Of a stretch of DNA of 64,000 bases, positions 53,914 to 64,000 are shown in pieces. A model generated the notes under the pieces. It did not search any database, was not told where the DNA came from, and saw only the letters and a program-made list of their open reading frames with translations. This DNA is from Arthrobacter sp. AQ5-05 (GTDB lineage: Bacteria > Actinomycetota > Actinomycetes > Actinomycetales > Micrococcaceae), in NCBI RefSeq assembly GCF_003287975.1, contig NZ_QMKQ01000019.1, forward strand, positions 1 through 64,000, in the 5' to 3' direction. Position 1 is the stretch's first letter. The number at the start of each line of letters is the position of its first letter. The translations under genes were made by a program, and so were the position numbers.

Positions 53914-54879
53914 TCAGCGCGCCGTGACGGTCTTTCGGTAGACAGCCCCGCTGCGGACCAGCTGGAATCCGAGCCGCTCGTAGAGCCCCCGGGCCCCCGG
54001 GGGGCTCTGGGCGTCCACCGACAGGTCCACCTTGGTGAATCCATCCTCGAAGGCCGCAGCGACCACCGTGGAGAGCACCCACGCCGCATACCCGAGGCCC
54101 CTGGCGGCCCGGGCGGTGCCCACGCGGGAAATGTACAGCTCCTTGGCGACCCATTCGGCGCCCAGCACGTGGCTGAGGGCCCGTGCCGGTCGGTTCTCTC
54201 CGTGGTCTTCGAGCAAGACCCGGGAATAGTTGCTCCTGAACGAGCGCGCACCTGTCATGGCCGCCCACTCGTCCGCGCTCTTGGGGGCCGAGCCCCAGTG
54301 GTCGGCGAATGCCTCGTTGTCCAGGACCCTGACGGCTTCGGCAATGCCGGGGGAGTAGGGAACCAGCACGGTGTCCTCCGGGACGCTGGCCGGGTGGCGA
54401 TGGGGCAGGAAATCACCCGGCGCCAGGGTCATGTCCTGGAAGAAACGCGCCGGCTCATAGCCGCGTGCCATCGCCATCTCTCCGGCACTGTGCCCCGGTG
54501 CGTTTCCCCACACGTCGATGGTGTAGTCGACGCCGGGGTGTCGTTCGGCCATTTTTTCCCTGGCCCTGGCTTCAAGCACGTCCATGACCAAGGTTCCATG
54601 GCCTCGGCGCCGGTATTCGGGGGAGATTCCGCCGCCAATGGAAACTCGTCCGCGTCCGTCGCGCAGTTGCTCCCCGAGCCGGAGCTGTCCGAAACCCACC
54701 ATGGTGTCGTTGTCCCACAGGCCGAGGGTGTCGCGTGCCGGATCGACGCCCGGTTCATTGAGCTCCTCCAGGAGGTCTTCGGCTTCGTAGAATTCATCGG
54801 TGTCGTCGACTGCCGCCAGCCTGTTGGTCAGATCGGTCCACGCGCCGACGTGCTCGAGGTGGATCCAGTCCTGGTGCAT
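53914..54879 (-). CDS. Tandem GNAT acetyltransferase-like protein
   Basis: A 321-residue protein with two GNAT-like halves. The first (about 1-155) has the acetyl-CoA loop in GGISPEYRRRGHGTLVMD. The second (about 165-320) has VGTARAARGLGYAAWVLSTV and ends ARGLYERLGFQLVRSGAVY. Double-GNAT proteins of this kind include mycothiol synthase and unknown-substrate enzymes; the mycothiol synthase motifs are not evident to me. ATG 54879 is eight bases after GGGAG. Upstream lies the 580-base DnaA-box region, so its promoter is probably within or beside that region. Confidence 0.85.
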   Translation of the reverse strand: MHQDWIHLEHVGAWTDLTNRLAAVDDTDEFYEAEDLLEELNEPGVDPARDTLGLWDNDTMVGFGQLRLGEQLRDGRGRVSIGGGISPEYRRRGHGTLVMDVLEARAREKMAERHPGVDYTIDVWGNAPGHSAGEMAMARGYEPARFFQDMTLAPGDFLPHRHPASVPEDTVLVPYSPGIAEAVRVLDNEAFADHWGSAPKSADEWAAMTGARSFRSNYSRVLLEDHGENRPARALSHVLGAEWVAKELYISRVGTARAARGLGYAAWVLSTVVAAAFEDGFTKVDLSVDAQSPPGARGLYERLGFQLVRSGAVYRKTVTAR

Positions 54880-55022
54880 CGCAGTTCTCCCGTGGTGTTG
54901 TGGATTCGCGCGGCCGTTCCGGCACGGCCGCTGAAATACAGCTTTCCAGCCTTCCCCCATCCTGCACAGGTGGGCGCGGCCAAGGAATCGGGTGAAACTT
55001 AGGAACATGCTGTGCACGAAGG

Positions 55023-55433
55023 TTATCCACAGGTGGGGATAAGGCTGTGGGTTTCGCCTCGTTTGCACCTAGATCGCCGCACTTGCGCAGCTTCGGCCAT
55101 TGTGAATTACATGTGCGTAAGTTATTAACACTGTGGATAAGCAATGTGGACAACGGGCCTCCGCAAGGCCGCGGACCCTTCCGTTTCCGCGGATCCTCGC
55201 GGATTAGGTCATACTTTCGAAGAGTGGTCCCGATCGATGTTCGAACGATGGCAAACCGCGCTGCACAGGTTGTGCACTAAGTTATCCACAGGTGTGGATG
55301 AAATTGTGCATATTCGTTGAAAACTGTCCGAAAACAGAGCGGACCGGCGTCAGCGCGGGCGCTGGAGCCGGTCCATTGCAGGTGAATTACATGGTTGTGA
55401 GTTATTAACAGTGTGGATAACCCATGTGGACAA
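55023..55433. promoter_or_regulatory. DnaA-box cluster in two repeated modules
   Basis: The gene-free interval 54880-55459 carries exact TTATCCACA boxes at 55023-55031 (+), 55132-55140 (-), 55282-55290 (+) and 55412-55420 (-). TTGTCCACA boxes lie at 55145-55153 and 55425-55433 (both -). One-mismatch boxes lie at 55034-55042 and 55293-55301 (-). The set is built from two copies of one module (55023-55154 and 55282-55434). Both modules also share GTGAATTACATG and GTTATTAACA. This is dense enough to bind DnaA cooperatively. Whether it is a titration site, a regulatory site or an origin remnant cannot be told from sequence. Confidence 0.85.
55102..55154. repeat. 53-bp direct repeat, copy A (copy B at 55382-55434)
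   Basis: Copies A and B are aligned without gaps, exactly 280 bases apart. They share GTGAATTACATG, AGTTATTAACA, TGTGGATAA and TGTGGACAAC. They differ mainly in the six bases after the first block, the base before TGTGGATAA and the four bases between the last two blocks. The conserved blocks are precisely the DnaA boxes and an AT-rich element. Confidence 0.9.
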
Positions 55434-55459
55434 CTTTTGTCCCACTCGTGCCGATACGG

Positions 55460-56323
55460 CTATCCAACTCGAACGTTGACGGCCCCGTACAAAGTCAAGG
55501 CGACCAGCAACAACACCAGCAATGCTGTGCCTGCCCATTGCATCGCTGCCTGCCTGGGTCCCTTGGGCGCATAGGCCATGACGGCCGCCACCGCCGCGCC
55601 CAACACCAGCCCGCCCACGTGGGCTTCCCAGGCGATTCCCGGGAAAATGAAGCCGATGGCCAGATTGATGGCGACCAGGATGACGATCTGCATCGACTGG
55701 ACACCGCGCGAACGCAACAGCACGAACATTGCCGCGAACAGCCCAAAGACCGCCCCCGAAGCGCCCAGGACCGGTACCCTCGGGTCCGTGATCAGAAGCA
55801 CCGCAACCGATCCGCCCAGGCCCGCCACCAGGTACAGGGCCAGGAAGCGCAGCCGCCCCAGCATCGGTTCGAGCACGCGTCCACAGATGTACAGCGCGTA
55901 CATATTGAAGGCGATGTGCCCAATGAAGGAAGTGGAGTGGGCAAAGATCGAGGTGAACATGCGCCATGGCTCGGGCTCGAAGTATCCGCTGGTGTACAAG
56001 CCCGCATAAACCAGGTGGTTGGTGAAGCCCGGGATCGTCATCTGCAGCGCGAAGACCACGGCATTGATGGCGATCAGCACGTAGGTGACGATGGGCCGGC
56101 CGTCGGTGGCCTTGCCGCCGAAGACCGTCCGGGTGCCGGGGATCTGCTTGTTGGCTTCGCGCACGCAATCCACGCATTGGGTTCCGACCGCGGCAGTCAC
56201 CTGGCATTCCGGGCATGCCGGGCGGGAGCACCGCTGGCAGGTGACATAGGAGATCCGGTCGGGGTGCCTGGGGCATACCGGGGCTTGTGCGGCCTGGTTC
56301 GGGTTGGACAGTCCATAAGACAT
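55460..56323 (-). CDS. Rhomboid-family intramembrane serine protease with N-terminal zinc finger
   Basis: A 287-residue membrane protease. The N-terminus (about 15-60) is a cysteine/histidine-rich B-box-like zinc finger: VCPRHPDRISYVTCQRCSRP, then CPECQ and CVDCV. Six helices follow from about 78, with HIAFNMYALYICGRVLEPML, the catalytic serine in VLGASGAVFGLFAAM and the catalytic histidine in WEAHVGGLVLGAAVA. It cleaves transmembrane substrates within the membrane; targets are unknown. ATG 56323 is about ten bases after AGGAG. It ends 26 bases from the DnaA-box cluster. Confidence 0.95.
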   Translation of the reverse strand: MSYGLSNPNQAAQAPVCPRHPDRISYVTCQRCSRPACPECQVTAAVGTQCVDCVREANKQIPGTRTVFGGKATDGRPIVTYVLIAINAVVFALQMTIPGFTNHLVYAGLYTSGYFEPEPWRMFTSIFAHSTSFIGHIAFNMYALYICGRVLEPMLGRLRFLALYLVAGLGGSVAVLLITDPRVPVLGASGAVFGLFAAMFVLLRSRGVQSMQIVILVAINLAIGFIFPGIAWEAHVGGLVLGAAVAAVMAYAPKGPRQAAMQWAGTALLVLLLVALTLYGAVNVRVG

Positions 56324-56390
56324 GGAAATGATGCTCCTGTGTAAGTACGTTCATGGCCCCGATCGCACGGGGCCGGTCTTTGGTTCCCTT

Positions 56391-56413
56391 GGCCCGCCCC
56401 TTTCGGGCGGGCC
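56391..56413. other. GC hairpin between cyclophilin and rhomboid genes
   Basis: A perfect 9-bp stem, GGCCCGCCC with GGGCGGGCC (56391-56399 and 56405-56413), in the 262-base gap. There is no T-run on either strand, so its role as a terminator is uncertain. A second, weaker GGCCCCG/CGGGGCC hairpin lies at 56355-56373. Confidence 0.4.
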
Positions 56414-56585
56414 GCGGCGCCTGGCCGGTTGCGGACTTCACCTGCCCAAGGATGCAAAACGGCCCCATCCACCCACGCCGCCCACGTCATTCACTTTGCG
56501 ACCGCGAGGTGAACAACAAACGAGCGGGGCGGTCGATGGGGCCGTCCACGATCAGCGGCGCACGAGGTGCGCCGGAACCACGTGC

Positions 56586-57131
56586 CTAGACTGCAGCGAC
56601 GTCGATGCTGCTGATGACGACGTCTTCCAGCGGCTTGTCGCGGCCATCGGTCGGAACAACGTTCAGCGCGTCAACCAGCTTGCGCGAGGCCTCGTCGGTG
56701 ACATCGCCGAAGATGGTGTGCTTGCCCTGCAGCCAGGTGGTCGGGATCGAGGTGATGAAGAACTGGGACCCGTTGGTGCCCTGGCCCATCTGGATTCCGG
56801 CGTTGGCCATGGCCAGCTTGTAAGGTTCGCGGAAATCAAGCTCGGGGTTGATCTCGTCGTCGAAGCGGTAGCCCGGTCCACCGGTGCCCTGGCCCAGCGG
56901 ATCGCCGCCCTGGATCATGAAATCGGAGATGATGCGGTGGAAGATCGTGCCGTTGTACAACGGGGTGTTGACCTTCTCCTCGCCGCTGCGCGGGTCGGTC
57001 CAGTTCTGTTCGCCGGTGGCCAGGCCAACGAAGTTCTTCACGGTCTTGGGGGCGTGGTTGCCGAAAAGGTTGACGACGATGTCGCCCAAGTTGGTGTGGA
57101 TGGTGGCTGTGTGCGTTGGGATTGCAGTCAT
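56586..57131 (-). CDS. Cyclophilin-type peptidyl-prolyl isomerase
   Basis: A 181-residue cytosolic cyclophilin that speeds proline cis-trans isomerisation in protein folding. It has TATIHTNLGDIVVNLFGNHA, the core catalytic arginine in NGTIFHRIISDFMIQGGDP, TNGSQFFITSIPTTWLQGKH, and FGDV near the end, all as in active bacterial PpiA/PpiB proteins. No signal peptide is present. Start ATG 57131 (MTAIPTHTATIHTNLG). Its position between rhomboid and the gyrase region is common in Arthrobacter-like genomes. Confidence 0.96.
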   Translation of the reverse strand: MTAIPTHTATIHTNLGDIVVNLFGNHAPKTVKNFVGLATGEQNWTDPRSGEEKVNTPLYNGTIFHRIISDFMIQGGDPLGQGTGGPGYRFDDEINPELDFREPYKLAMANAGIQMGQGTNGSQFFITSIPTTWLQGKHTIFGDVTDEASRKLVDALNVVPTDGRDKPLEDVVISSIDVAAV

Positions 57132-57292
57132 GCAGTCATTCTTCCATGAGCGCTTGAACCGCCGCTGCGAATGGCTACGCGCTCAGTGAACACGGCTACA
57201 CGTTTGTATATATGCCGGGCAGGTAATGGCCGCAAGCCAAGTGGAGGTCGTAGGCTGGGACGAAGCATCCGAAACGATCAAAGGGGTTCACT

Positions 57293-58297
57293 GTGAAGTC
57301 AGAACGTATCGCTCGAGACTTTGGTGAAAGTGTTGCCACCGGTGCCGAACAGGCATTGGATTGGGCAGCACCAAAGGTGGACACGGCAGTGAAGTGGGCC
57401 GTTCCGCGCATAGAAAAAGGCATCGAGACGGCAACCCCGAAGATCCAAGAGGGCTTGAACTGGGCTGCACACGAGCTGTCCGAGACCGTTGCCAAGGTCA
57501 GCCCGCTGCTCCAGGAATCCCTTGAAAAGGTGGGCCCGCGGCTCTCCGCAGCCATTGACGAAGCCACCCCGCGGGTCCAGAAGGCCGTTGACCGCGCCAC
57601 CCCGGCACTGAACGAGGCCATCGAGAAGGCAGCGCCCGCGCTCAGCCACGCCCGCGACGTCGTGCTGAACGAATACCTGCCGACCGCCAACGAAAAAATC
57701 GGCCAGGCGGCCCAGTTCACCACCCGCAAGCTTGAACAGGCCAAGTCCTCCGAGGCGCTGCACCAGGTCGCCGACAAGCTCACGCCCAGTGCCGAAACAG
57801 TCCAGCGTCTCCAGAACACGGCAAGTGCCGCAGCCGGGACCGTCAGCAAGGAGATTGAAAAGGTGCAGAAGCCCGCGAAGAAGAAAAAGGGCTGGCTCGT
57901 CGTTGCCGTCATTGCCGCGGCCGGTGCAGCCGCAGTAGCCGCCTGGCGCGCGTCCAAGCCCATCGACGACCCGTGGAAGACCCCGGCACCGGTGGAACCG
58001 ACCACCGTTCGCGCCAGCGGCCCGGTGGATGTCCCGGCAAGCGTCGAAGAGGTCCGCGAGGAAGTGGCCGCGTCCGCGGCGCAGGCCAAGGCCAATGTCG
58101 CCGAGGCAACCGAGGCCGCCAAGGAGACGGTGGCCGAGGCCAAGGAGAAGCTTTCCGAGAAGGCCGAGGAGCTGTCCGAGGCCGCCACCACCGCCAAGCA
58201 CAAGGCCGAGGCCGCCGGTGACGCGGGCAAGGCCGCTGCCGACGAGGCCGCCACCGGGGATTCCTCCCCGAAGCCGGGACCGCGCACCAAGAAGTAG
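57293..58297 (+). CDS. Long amphipathic-helix repeat protein with one membrane segment
   Basis: A 334-residue protein of unknown function. Residues 1-190 are a run of amphipathic helices with repeated patterns of about 11-22 residues, such as WAAPKVDTAVKWAVPRIEKG, and ATPKIQEGLNWAA, ATPRVQKAVDRATPALNEAI. A KKKKGWLVVAVIAAAGAAAV segment (near 200-220) is the only membrane-like helix. The C-terminal approximately 90 residues are an Ala/Glu/Lys coiled region (EATEAAKETVAEAKEKLSEK). This composition recalls apolipoprotein-like or LEA-like proteins that lie on membranes. GTG 57293 follows AAAGGGG. It is divergent from the cyclophilin gene. Confidence 0.8.
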   Translation: MKSERIARDFGESVATGAEQALDWAAPKVDTAVKWAVPRIEKGIETATPKIQEGLNWAAHELSETVAKVSPLLQESLEKVGPRLSAAIDEATPRVQKAVDRATPALNEAIEKAAPALSHARDVVLNEYLPTANEKIGQAAQFTTRKLEQAKSSEALHQVADKLTPSAETVQRLQNTASAAAGTVSKEIEKVQKPAKKKKGWLVVAVIAAAGAAAVAAWRASKPIDDPWKTPAPVEPTTVRASGPVDVPASVEEVREEVAASAAQAKANVAEATEAAKETVAEAKEKLSEKAEELSEAATTAKHKAEAAGDAGKAAADEAATGDSSPKPGPRTKK

Positions 58298-58400
58298 CTC
58301 GTCTTCGCGGGATCGGACGCCGATGCCACGGGAACAAGAACCAACCACAGGGCAGCACGTGCCCCGTGCGCAGCCTCGGGGAACCCCGGGGAGCGTCGGG

Positions 58401-59312
58401 TCAGGTGTTGCCCTGTTCCTTTGCCAGCGTGCCGGTGCGGGTCGCGGCACGGGCTTGGGCGTGGCCCTGCCCCCGCACCACGAAGAACAGCCCCGCAAGA
58501 ATGATGACCAGCCCCGCGACGGTGCCCGCCGGCAGGACCTGTCCCAGGAACAACGCTGCAAGCAGCGCGGCGCCGGGGATCTCCAGCAGGATCAAGGTCG
58601 ACACCGTCAACGGCCCCAGCGACGTCAGCAAGTGGTTCAGGGCCGTGTGCCCCAGGACCTGGGAGCACAGCGCCAACGCCAGGATGCCGATCCATCCGTT
58701 CAGGCCGAATCCCCACACGGGGGCGCCCGTCAGCAGGCACATCACCAGCAGCAGGACCGAGGTCATCCCGTAGCAGATGGTCGTGTAGGAACTGGTGCTC
58801 ATCGTGGCCCGGGCCTTGGAACCGGAAAGCGTGTAGGAGGCGGCCAGTACCCCGCCAATGAGCGCCAGCCCGTCGCCGATCAGCGCCTCGGTCCCCGACC
58901 CGATGTCGAACCCGGTGATCACCACGACCCCGGCGAAGGCCAGCAGAACACCCACTCCCACGCGCCAGCCGTACTTGGTTCCGCGCAGCGACTGGAACAT
59001 GGCGATCCATGCGGCCTGCAGGCACACCAGCGCCGTGGACGCCGCGACGGTGGTCATGCGGATCGAGGTCATGAAAAAGGCGAAGTGCAGGGCCAGCGAG
59101 AGTGCCGCCAGGGCGGTCCAGCCCCATTCCTGGCGCCGCAGCCGGCCAAAGGTGCGCCGCTCGTTCACCAGCGCGGGAACGGCCATGACGGCCGTGCCCA
59201 CGGCGTTGCGCCACAGGGCCATCGACAGCGCAGGGACGGCGGGAAACGCGGCTATGAGCGGCCCTGACGCGGCAACACCCAGGACGCCCACGAGGGCCAG
59301 GAGAAAGGTCAC
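58401..59312 (-). CDS. EamA/DMT-family transporter
   Basis: A 303-residue exporter of the drug/metabolite superfamily with ten predicted helices in two five-helix repeats. The first repeat has ALWRNAVGTAVMAVPAL and STALVCLQAAWIAMF; the second has SQVLGHTALNHLLTSLGPLT and LILLEIPGAALLAALFLGQV, the typical end of EamA domains. The substrate is unknown. The GTG start at 59312 follows GGAGAAAG. It lies between the helix-repeat gene (converging, about 100 bases) and tRNA-Ala. Confidence 0.9.
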   Translation of the reverse strand: MTFLLALVGVLGVAASGPLIAAFPAVPALSMALWRNAVGTAVMAVPALVNERRTFGRLRRQEWGWTALAALSLALHFAFFMTSIRMTTVAASTALVCLQAAWIAMFQSLRGTKYGWRVGVGVLLAFAGVVVITGFDIGSGTEALIGDGLALIGGVLAASYTLSGSKARATMSTSSYTTICYGMTSVLLLVMCLLTGAPVWGFGLNGWIGILALALCSQVLGHTALNHLLTSLGPLTVSTLILLEIPGAALLAALFLGQVLPAGTVAGLVIILAGLFFVVRGQGHAQARAATRTGTLAKEQGNT

Positions 59313-59401
59313 CCAACCACTCTATGGGGTTTTGCGGCCCCTCCCCGAAAGGTGTGATGGGGGACGACGGTCCCAAAAAGTGGGCGGACCGAACTTAAAG
59401 C

Positions 59402-59435
59402 GAAAAGGTCCGGAACAAATGTTCCGGACCTTTTC
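59402..59435 (-). terminator. Terminator after tRNA-Ala
   Basis: A perfect 15-bp stem (59402-59416 with 59421-59435) with a four-base loop and GAAAA/TTTTC ends. It lies six bases beyond the tRNA-Ala 3' end on the minus strand and closes the gyrA-tRNA region before the DMT gene. Confidence 0.93.
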
Positions 59436-59441
59436 CTTCGG

Positions 59442-59514
59442 TGGAGACTAGGGGGGTCGAACCCCTGACCTGAAGCTTGCAAAGCTACCGCTCTACCAAC
59501 TGAGCTAAGTCCCC
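59442..59514 (-). tRNA. tRNA-Ala (TGC)
   Basis: A 73-nt tRNA: 5' GGGGACT pairs with AGTCTCC, D-arm AGCTCAGTTGGTAGAGC, anticodon arm with TTTGCAA (anticodon TGC), T-loop GGGGTTCGACCCC. CCA is not encoded. It follows the DLW-39-type gene and tRNA-Ile on the same strand. Confidence 0.98.
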
Positions 59515-59522
59515 GTATGAAT

Positions 59523-59639
59523 TCAGTTTACCTTATCGGTACCCCGACTCCAGGTGGCCTTTTCGGCCGAAGATTCCTTGTATTTCCGATAACCAATAAT
59601 GCCTGCGGCCACTGCCACCAACACCAGAAACTTCCGCAT
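59523..59639 (-). CDS. DLW-39-family micropeptide (variant motif)
   Basis: A 38-residue protein with an N-terminal hydrophobic helix (MRKFLVLVAVAAGIIGYRKY) followed by KESSAEKATWSRGTDKVN. Size, helix, the YRK-acid-EK order and location between tRNA-Ile and tRNA-Ala match the DLW-39 family of actinobacteria. However, the namesake D-L-W is A-T-W here. GAAAGGA lies eight bases before ATG 59639. It may be a small membrane peptide, and no function is known for the family. Confidence 0.85.
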   Translation of the reverse strand: MRKFLVLVAVAAGIIGYRKYKESSAEKATWSRGTDKVN

Positions 59640-59680
59640 GGGAATTTTCCTTTCACCTACCGGTCGGACGAGGGAATCCG

Positions 59681-59754
59681 TGGGCGTACCTGGACTTGAA
59701 CCAGGGACCTCTTCGTTATCAGCGAAGCGCTCTAACCGCCTGAGCTATACGCCC
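59681..59754 (-). tRNA. tRNA-Ile (GAT)
   Basis: A 74-nt tRNA: 5' GGGCGTA pairs with TACGCCC, D-arm AGCTCAGGCGGTTAGAGC, anticodon loop CTGATAA (anticodon GAT), T-loop CTGGTTCAAGTCCAG. CCA is not encoded. It lies downstream of the gyrA/DUF3566 terminator. Confidence 0.98.
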
Positions 59755-59811
59755 TCTTTGTTCCCGCTGGGAACGAGATAAAACTTTACCCGAGAAATGG
59801 CCAAAGAAACA

Positions 59812-59857
59812 AATCGGCCCTCGAGGCACCCTTCACAGGGGGCCCCGAGGGCCGATT
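59812..59857 (-). terminator. Terminator after DUF3566
   Basis: A 12-bp stem (59812-59823 with 59846-59857) plus inner pairing lies 20 bases after the DUF3566 stop, followed on the minus strand by TTTGTTTC. It closes the gyrB-gyrA-DUF3566 unit. Confidence 0.9.
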
Positions 59858-59876
59858 CTTGGCGTGTTTCCGCGAA

Positions 59877-60448
59877 TTAATCGTCGGTCAAGGTCACACC
59901 GATGCCGCCAACCAGGGTCGAGGAGAGGTTGTAGAGCACCGCGGCGAGCATCGAGAGCGCTGTGAGCAATACCACATTCACCACGGCGATGATGGTGGCG
60001 AACGAGGCGACCTGGCCGAGGGACGCGATCTTCATCAGGTCGAATCCGCCTTCGGTGCCGACGATCTCGCCGACCAGGCCGTTGATCGACGCGAAAATCC
60101 CGGTCAAATCAAGCACCGACCAGAAGACCACTGAAGCAACCACGGTCACGATGCCCAGGGCCACCGAGAGCAGGAACGCCATCTTCAACACCGACCAGGG
60201 GTCGACCTTGGAAATGAGCAGGCGGGCCTTGCGGACCTTGGCCTTGGGGGCCGGGCGAACCAGCTGCTGCGGGCGCGGCGCCCCGGGGCGAGGAGCTCCT
60301 GCGGGTCGCTGCTGGGCACCTGCGGGGCGCGGTGCCGTGCCCGGTCGCGGTGCTCCTGCGGGACGCTGGGCGCCTACGGGTGCCTGTCGTGGCGGTGCGG
60401 GACGGGTGCCACCAGTGCCGCCCGCCGGGCGGGGCGTATTCGGGGTGC

Positions 60449-60452
<4 letters not shown>
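59877..60452 (-). CDS. DUF3566 transmembrane protein
   Basis: A 191-residue protein. The first about 75 residues are a low-complexity Pro/Gly/Ala/Arg region with repeated RPAGAPRPG-type units. The DUF3566 domain then begins [20 protein letters not shown] and has two membrane helices ([20 protein letters not shown] and [20 protein letters not shown]). In mycobacteria the homologue lies after gyrA and has been linked to cell shape or wall synthesis. The GTG start overlaps the gyrA stop by four bases and has GGAGG upstream. Confidence 0.93.
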
Positions 60453-63139
<2,687 letters not shown>

Positions 63140-63199
63140 CGATTTCTTCCTCTAGTCAAAAAGTCTGTGTCTGAAACGCGTGTCGGCGGCGGGGCTGGA

Positions 63200-64000
<801 letters not shown>

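Noticed and set aside
55047-55280. Possible 77-codon gene inside the DnaA-box region
   Set aside because: No ribosome site, no codon bias and no recognisable protein; it crosses the repeated DnaA-box modules.

Overview
This is a high-GC actinobacterial chromosome segment, most likely from a member of the Micrococcaceae (Arthrobacter / Paeniglutamicibacter type). Support comes from the order gyrB-gyrA-DUF3566-tRNA-Ile-DLW39-tRNA-Ala, the compact fhaA-fhaB-pstP-rodA-pbpA-pknA-pknB operon with crgA and a class E sortase nearby, frequent GTG starts, and strong codon-position GC bias. The species assignment is inference. gyrB and gyrA run leftward at the right end, so the dnaA/oriC region should lie a few kb beyond base 64000 and the window lies on one origin-proximal arm.

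Layout. 1-4.7 kb: the tail of an unidentified gene, a YczE-like membrane protein, a SatD-like protein, a DUF1761 protein, a lipoprotein, a decayed tandem RDD-domain gene and a HAD phosphatase. 4.8-11.7 kb: serS, a diacylglycerol/sphingosine kinase-like protein, pheA with an overlapping rhodanese, an amidase and a POT peptide transporter. 11.8-16.3 kb: a DUF4190 gene with a decayed duplicate, a protealysin-like M4 protease overlapping its emfourin-like inhibitor gene, and pgm. 16.3-22.5 kb: an aldehyde dehydrogenase, a TPP-riboswitch-controlled thiM-thiE-thiD/tenA operon, and a uracil permease. 22.6-30 kb: a fused HAD/beta-phosphoglucomutase-GH65 disaccharide phosphorylase, divergent from a sugar-binding lipoprotein and two MalF/MalG-type permeases with no ATPase gene alongside. 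30-39 kb: a degenerate APH-fold protein, a GDPD phosphodiesterase, HAD and PfkB genes, an esterase, enoyl-CoA hydratase, a LysR-effector-domain protein without an HTH divergent from DUF5997, UspA, dienelactone hydrolase and aqpZ. 39-51.7 kb: tRNA-Leu, then the cell-shape/division signalling operon, a trpG/small membrane protein/sortase E operon, crgA and DUF3817. 51.7-60 kb: a DUF4442 thioesterase-like gene, lysG/lysE, a double GNAT, a striking DnaA-box cluster, rhomboid, cyclophilin, a long amphipathic-helix protein, a DMT exporter, and tRNA-Ala / DLW-39 / tRNA-Ile. 60-64 kb: DUF3566, gyrA and partial gyrB.

How the genes work together. The 22-30 kb block looks like an alpha-glucoside uptake and phosphorolysis module: ABC import, GH65 phosphorolysis to beta-glucose-1-P, and conversion to glucose-6-P by the fused mutase domain. 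The FHA/PP2C/RodA/PBP/Ser-Thr kinase operon couples peptidoglycan synthesis to PASTA-kinase signalling. Its downstream neighbours (sortase E, CrgA) also act at the envelope.

The most unusual signal is non-coding. Between the GNAT and rhomboid genes (55.0-55.43 kb) there are four exact TTATCCACA-type DnaA boxes, two TTGTCCACA-type boxes and two one-mismatch boxes in about 411 bp. They are arranged as two copies of one module, well away from where oriC is expected. A second notable signal is a 16-bp perfect palindrome filling the 29-bp gap between the LysR-effector-domain gene and DUF5997, with symmetric -10-like hexamers placed for leaderless transcripts in both directions.
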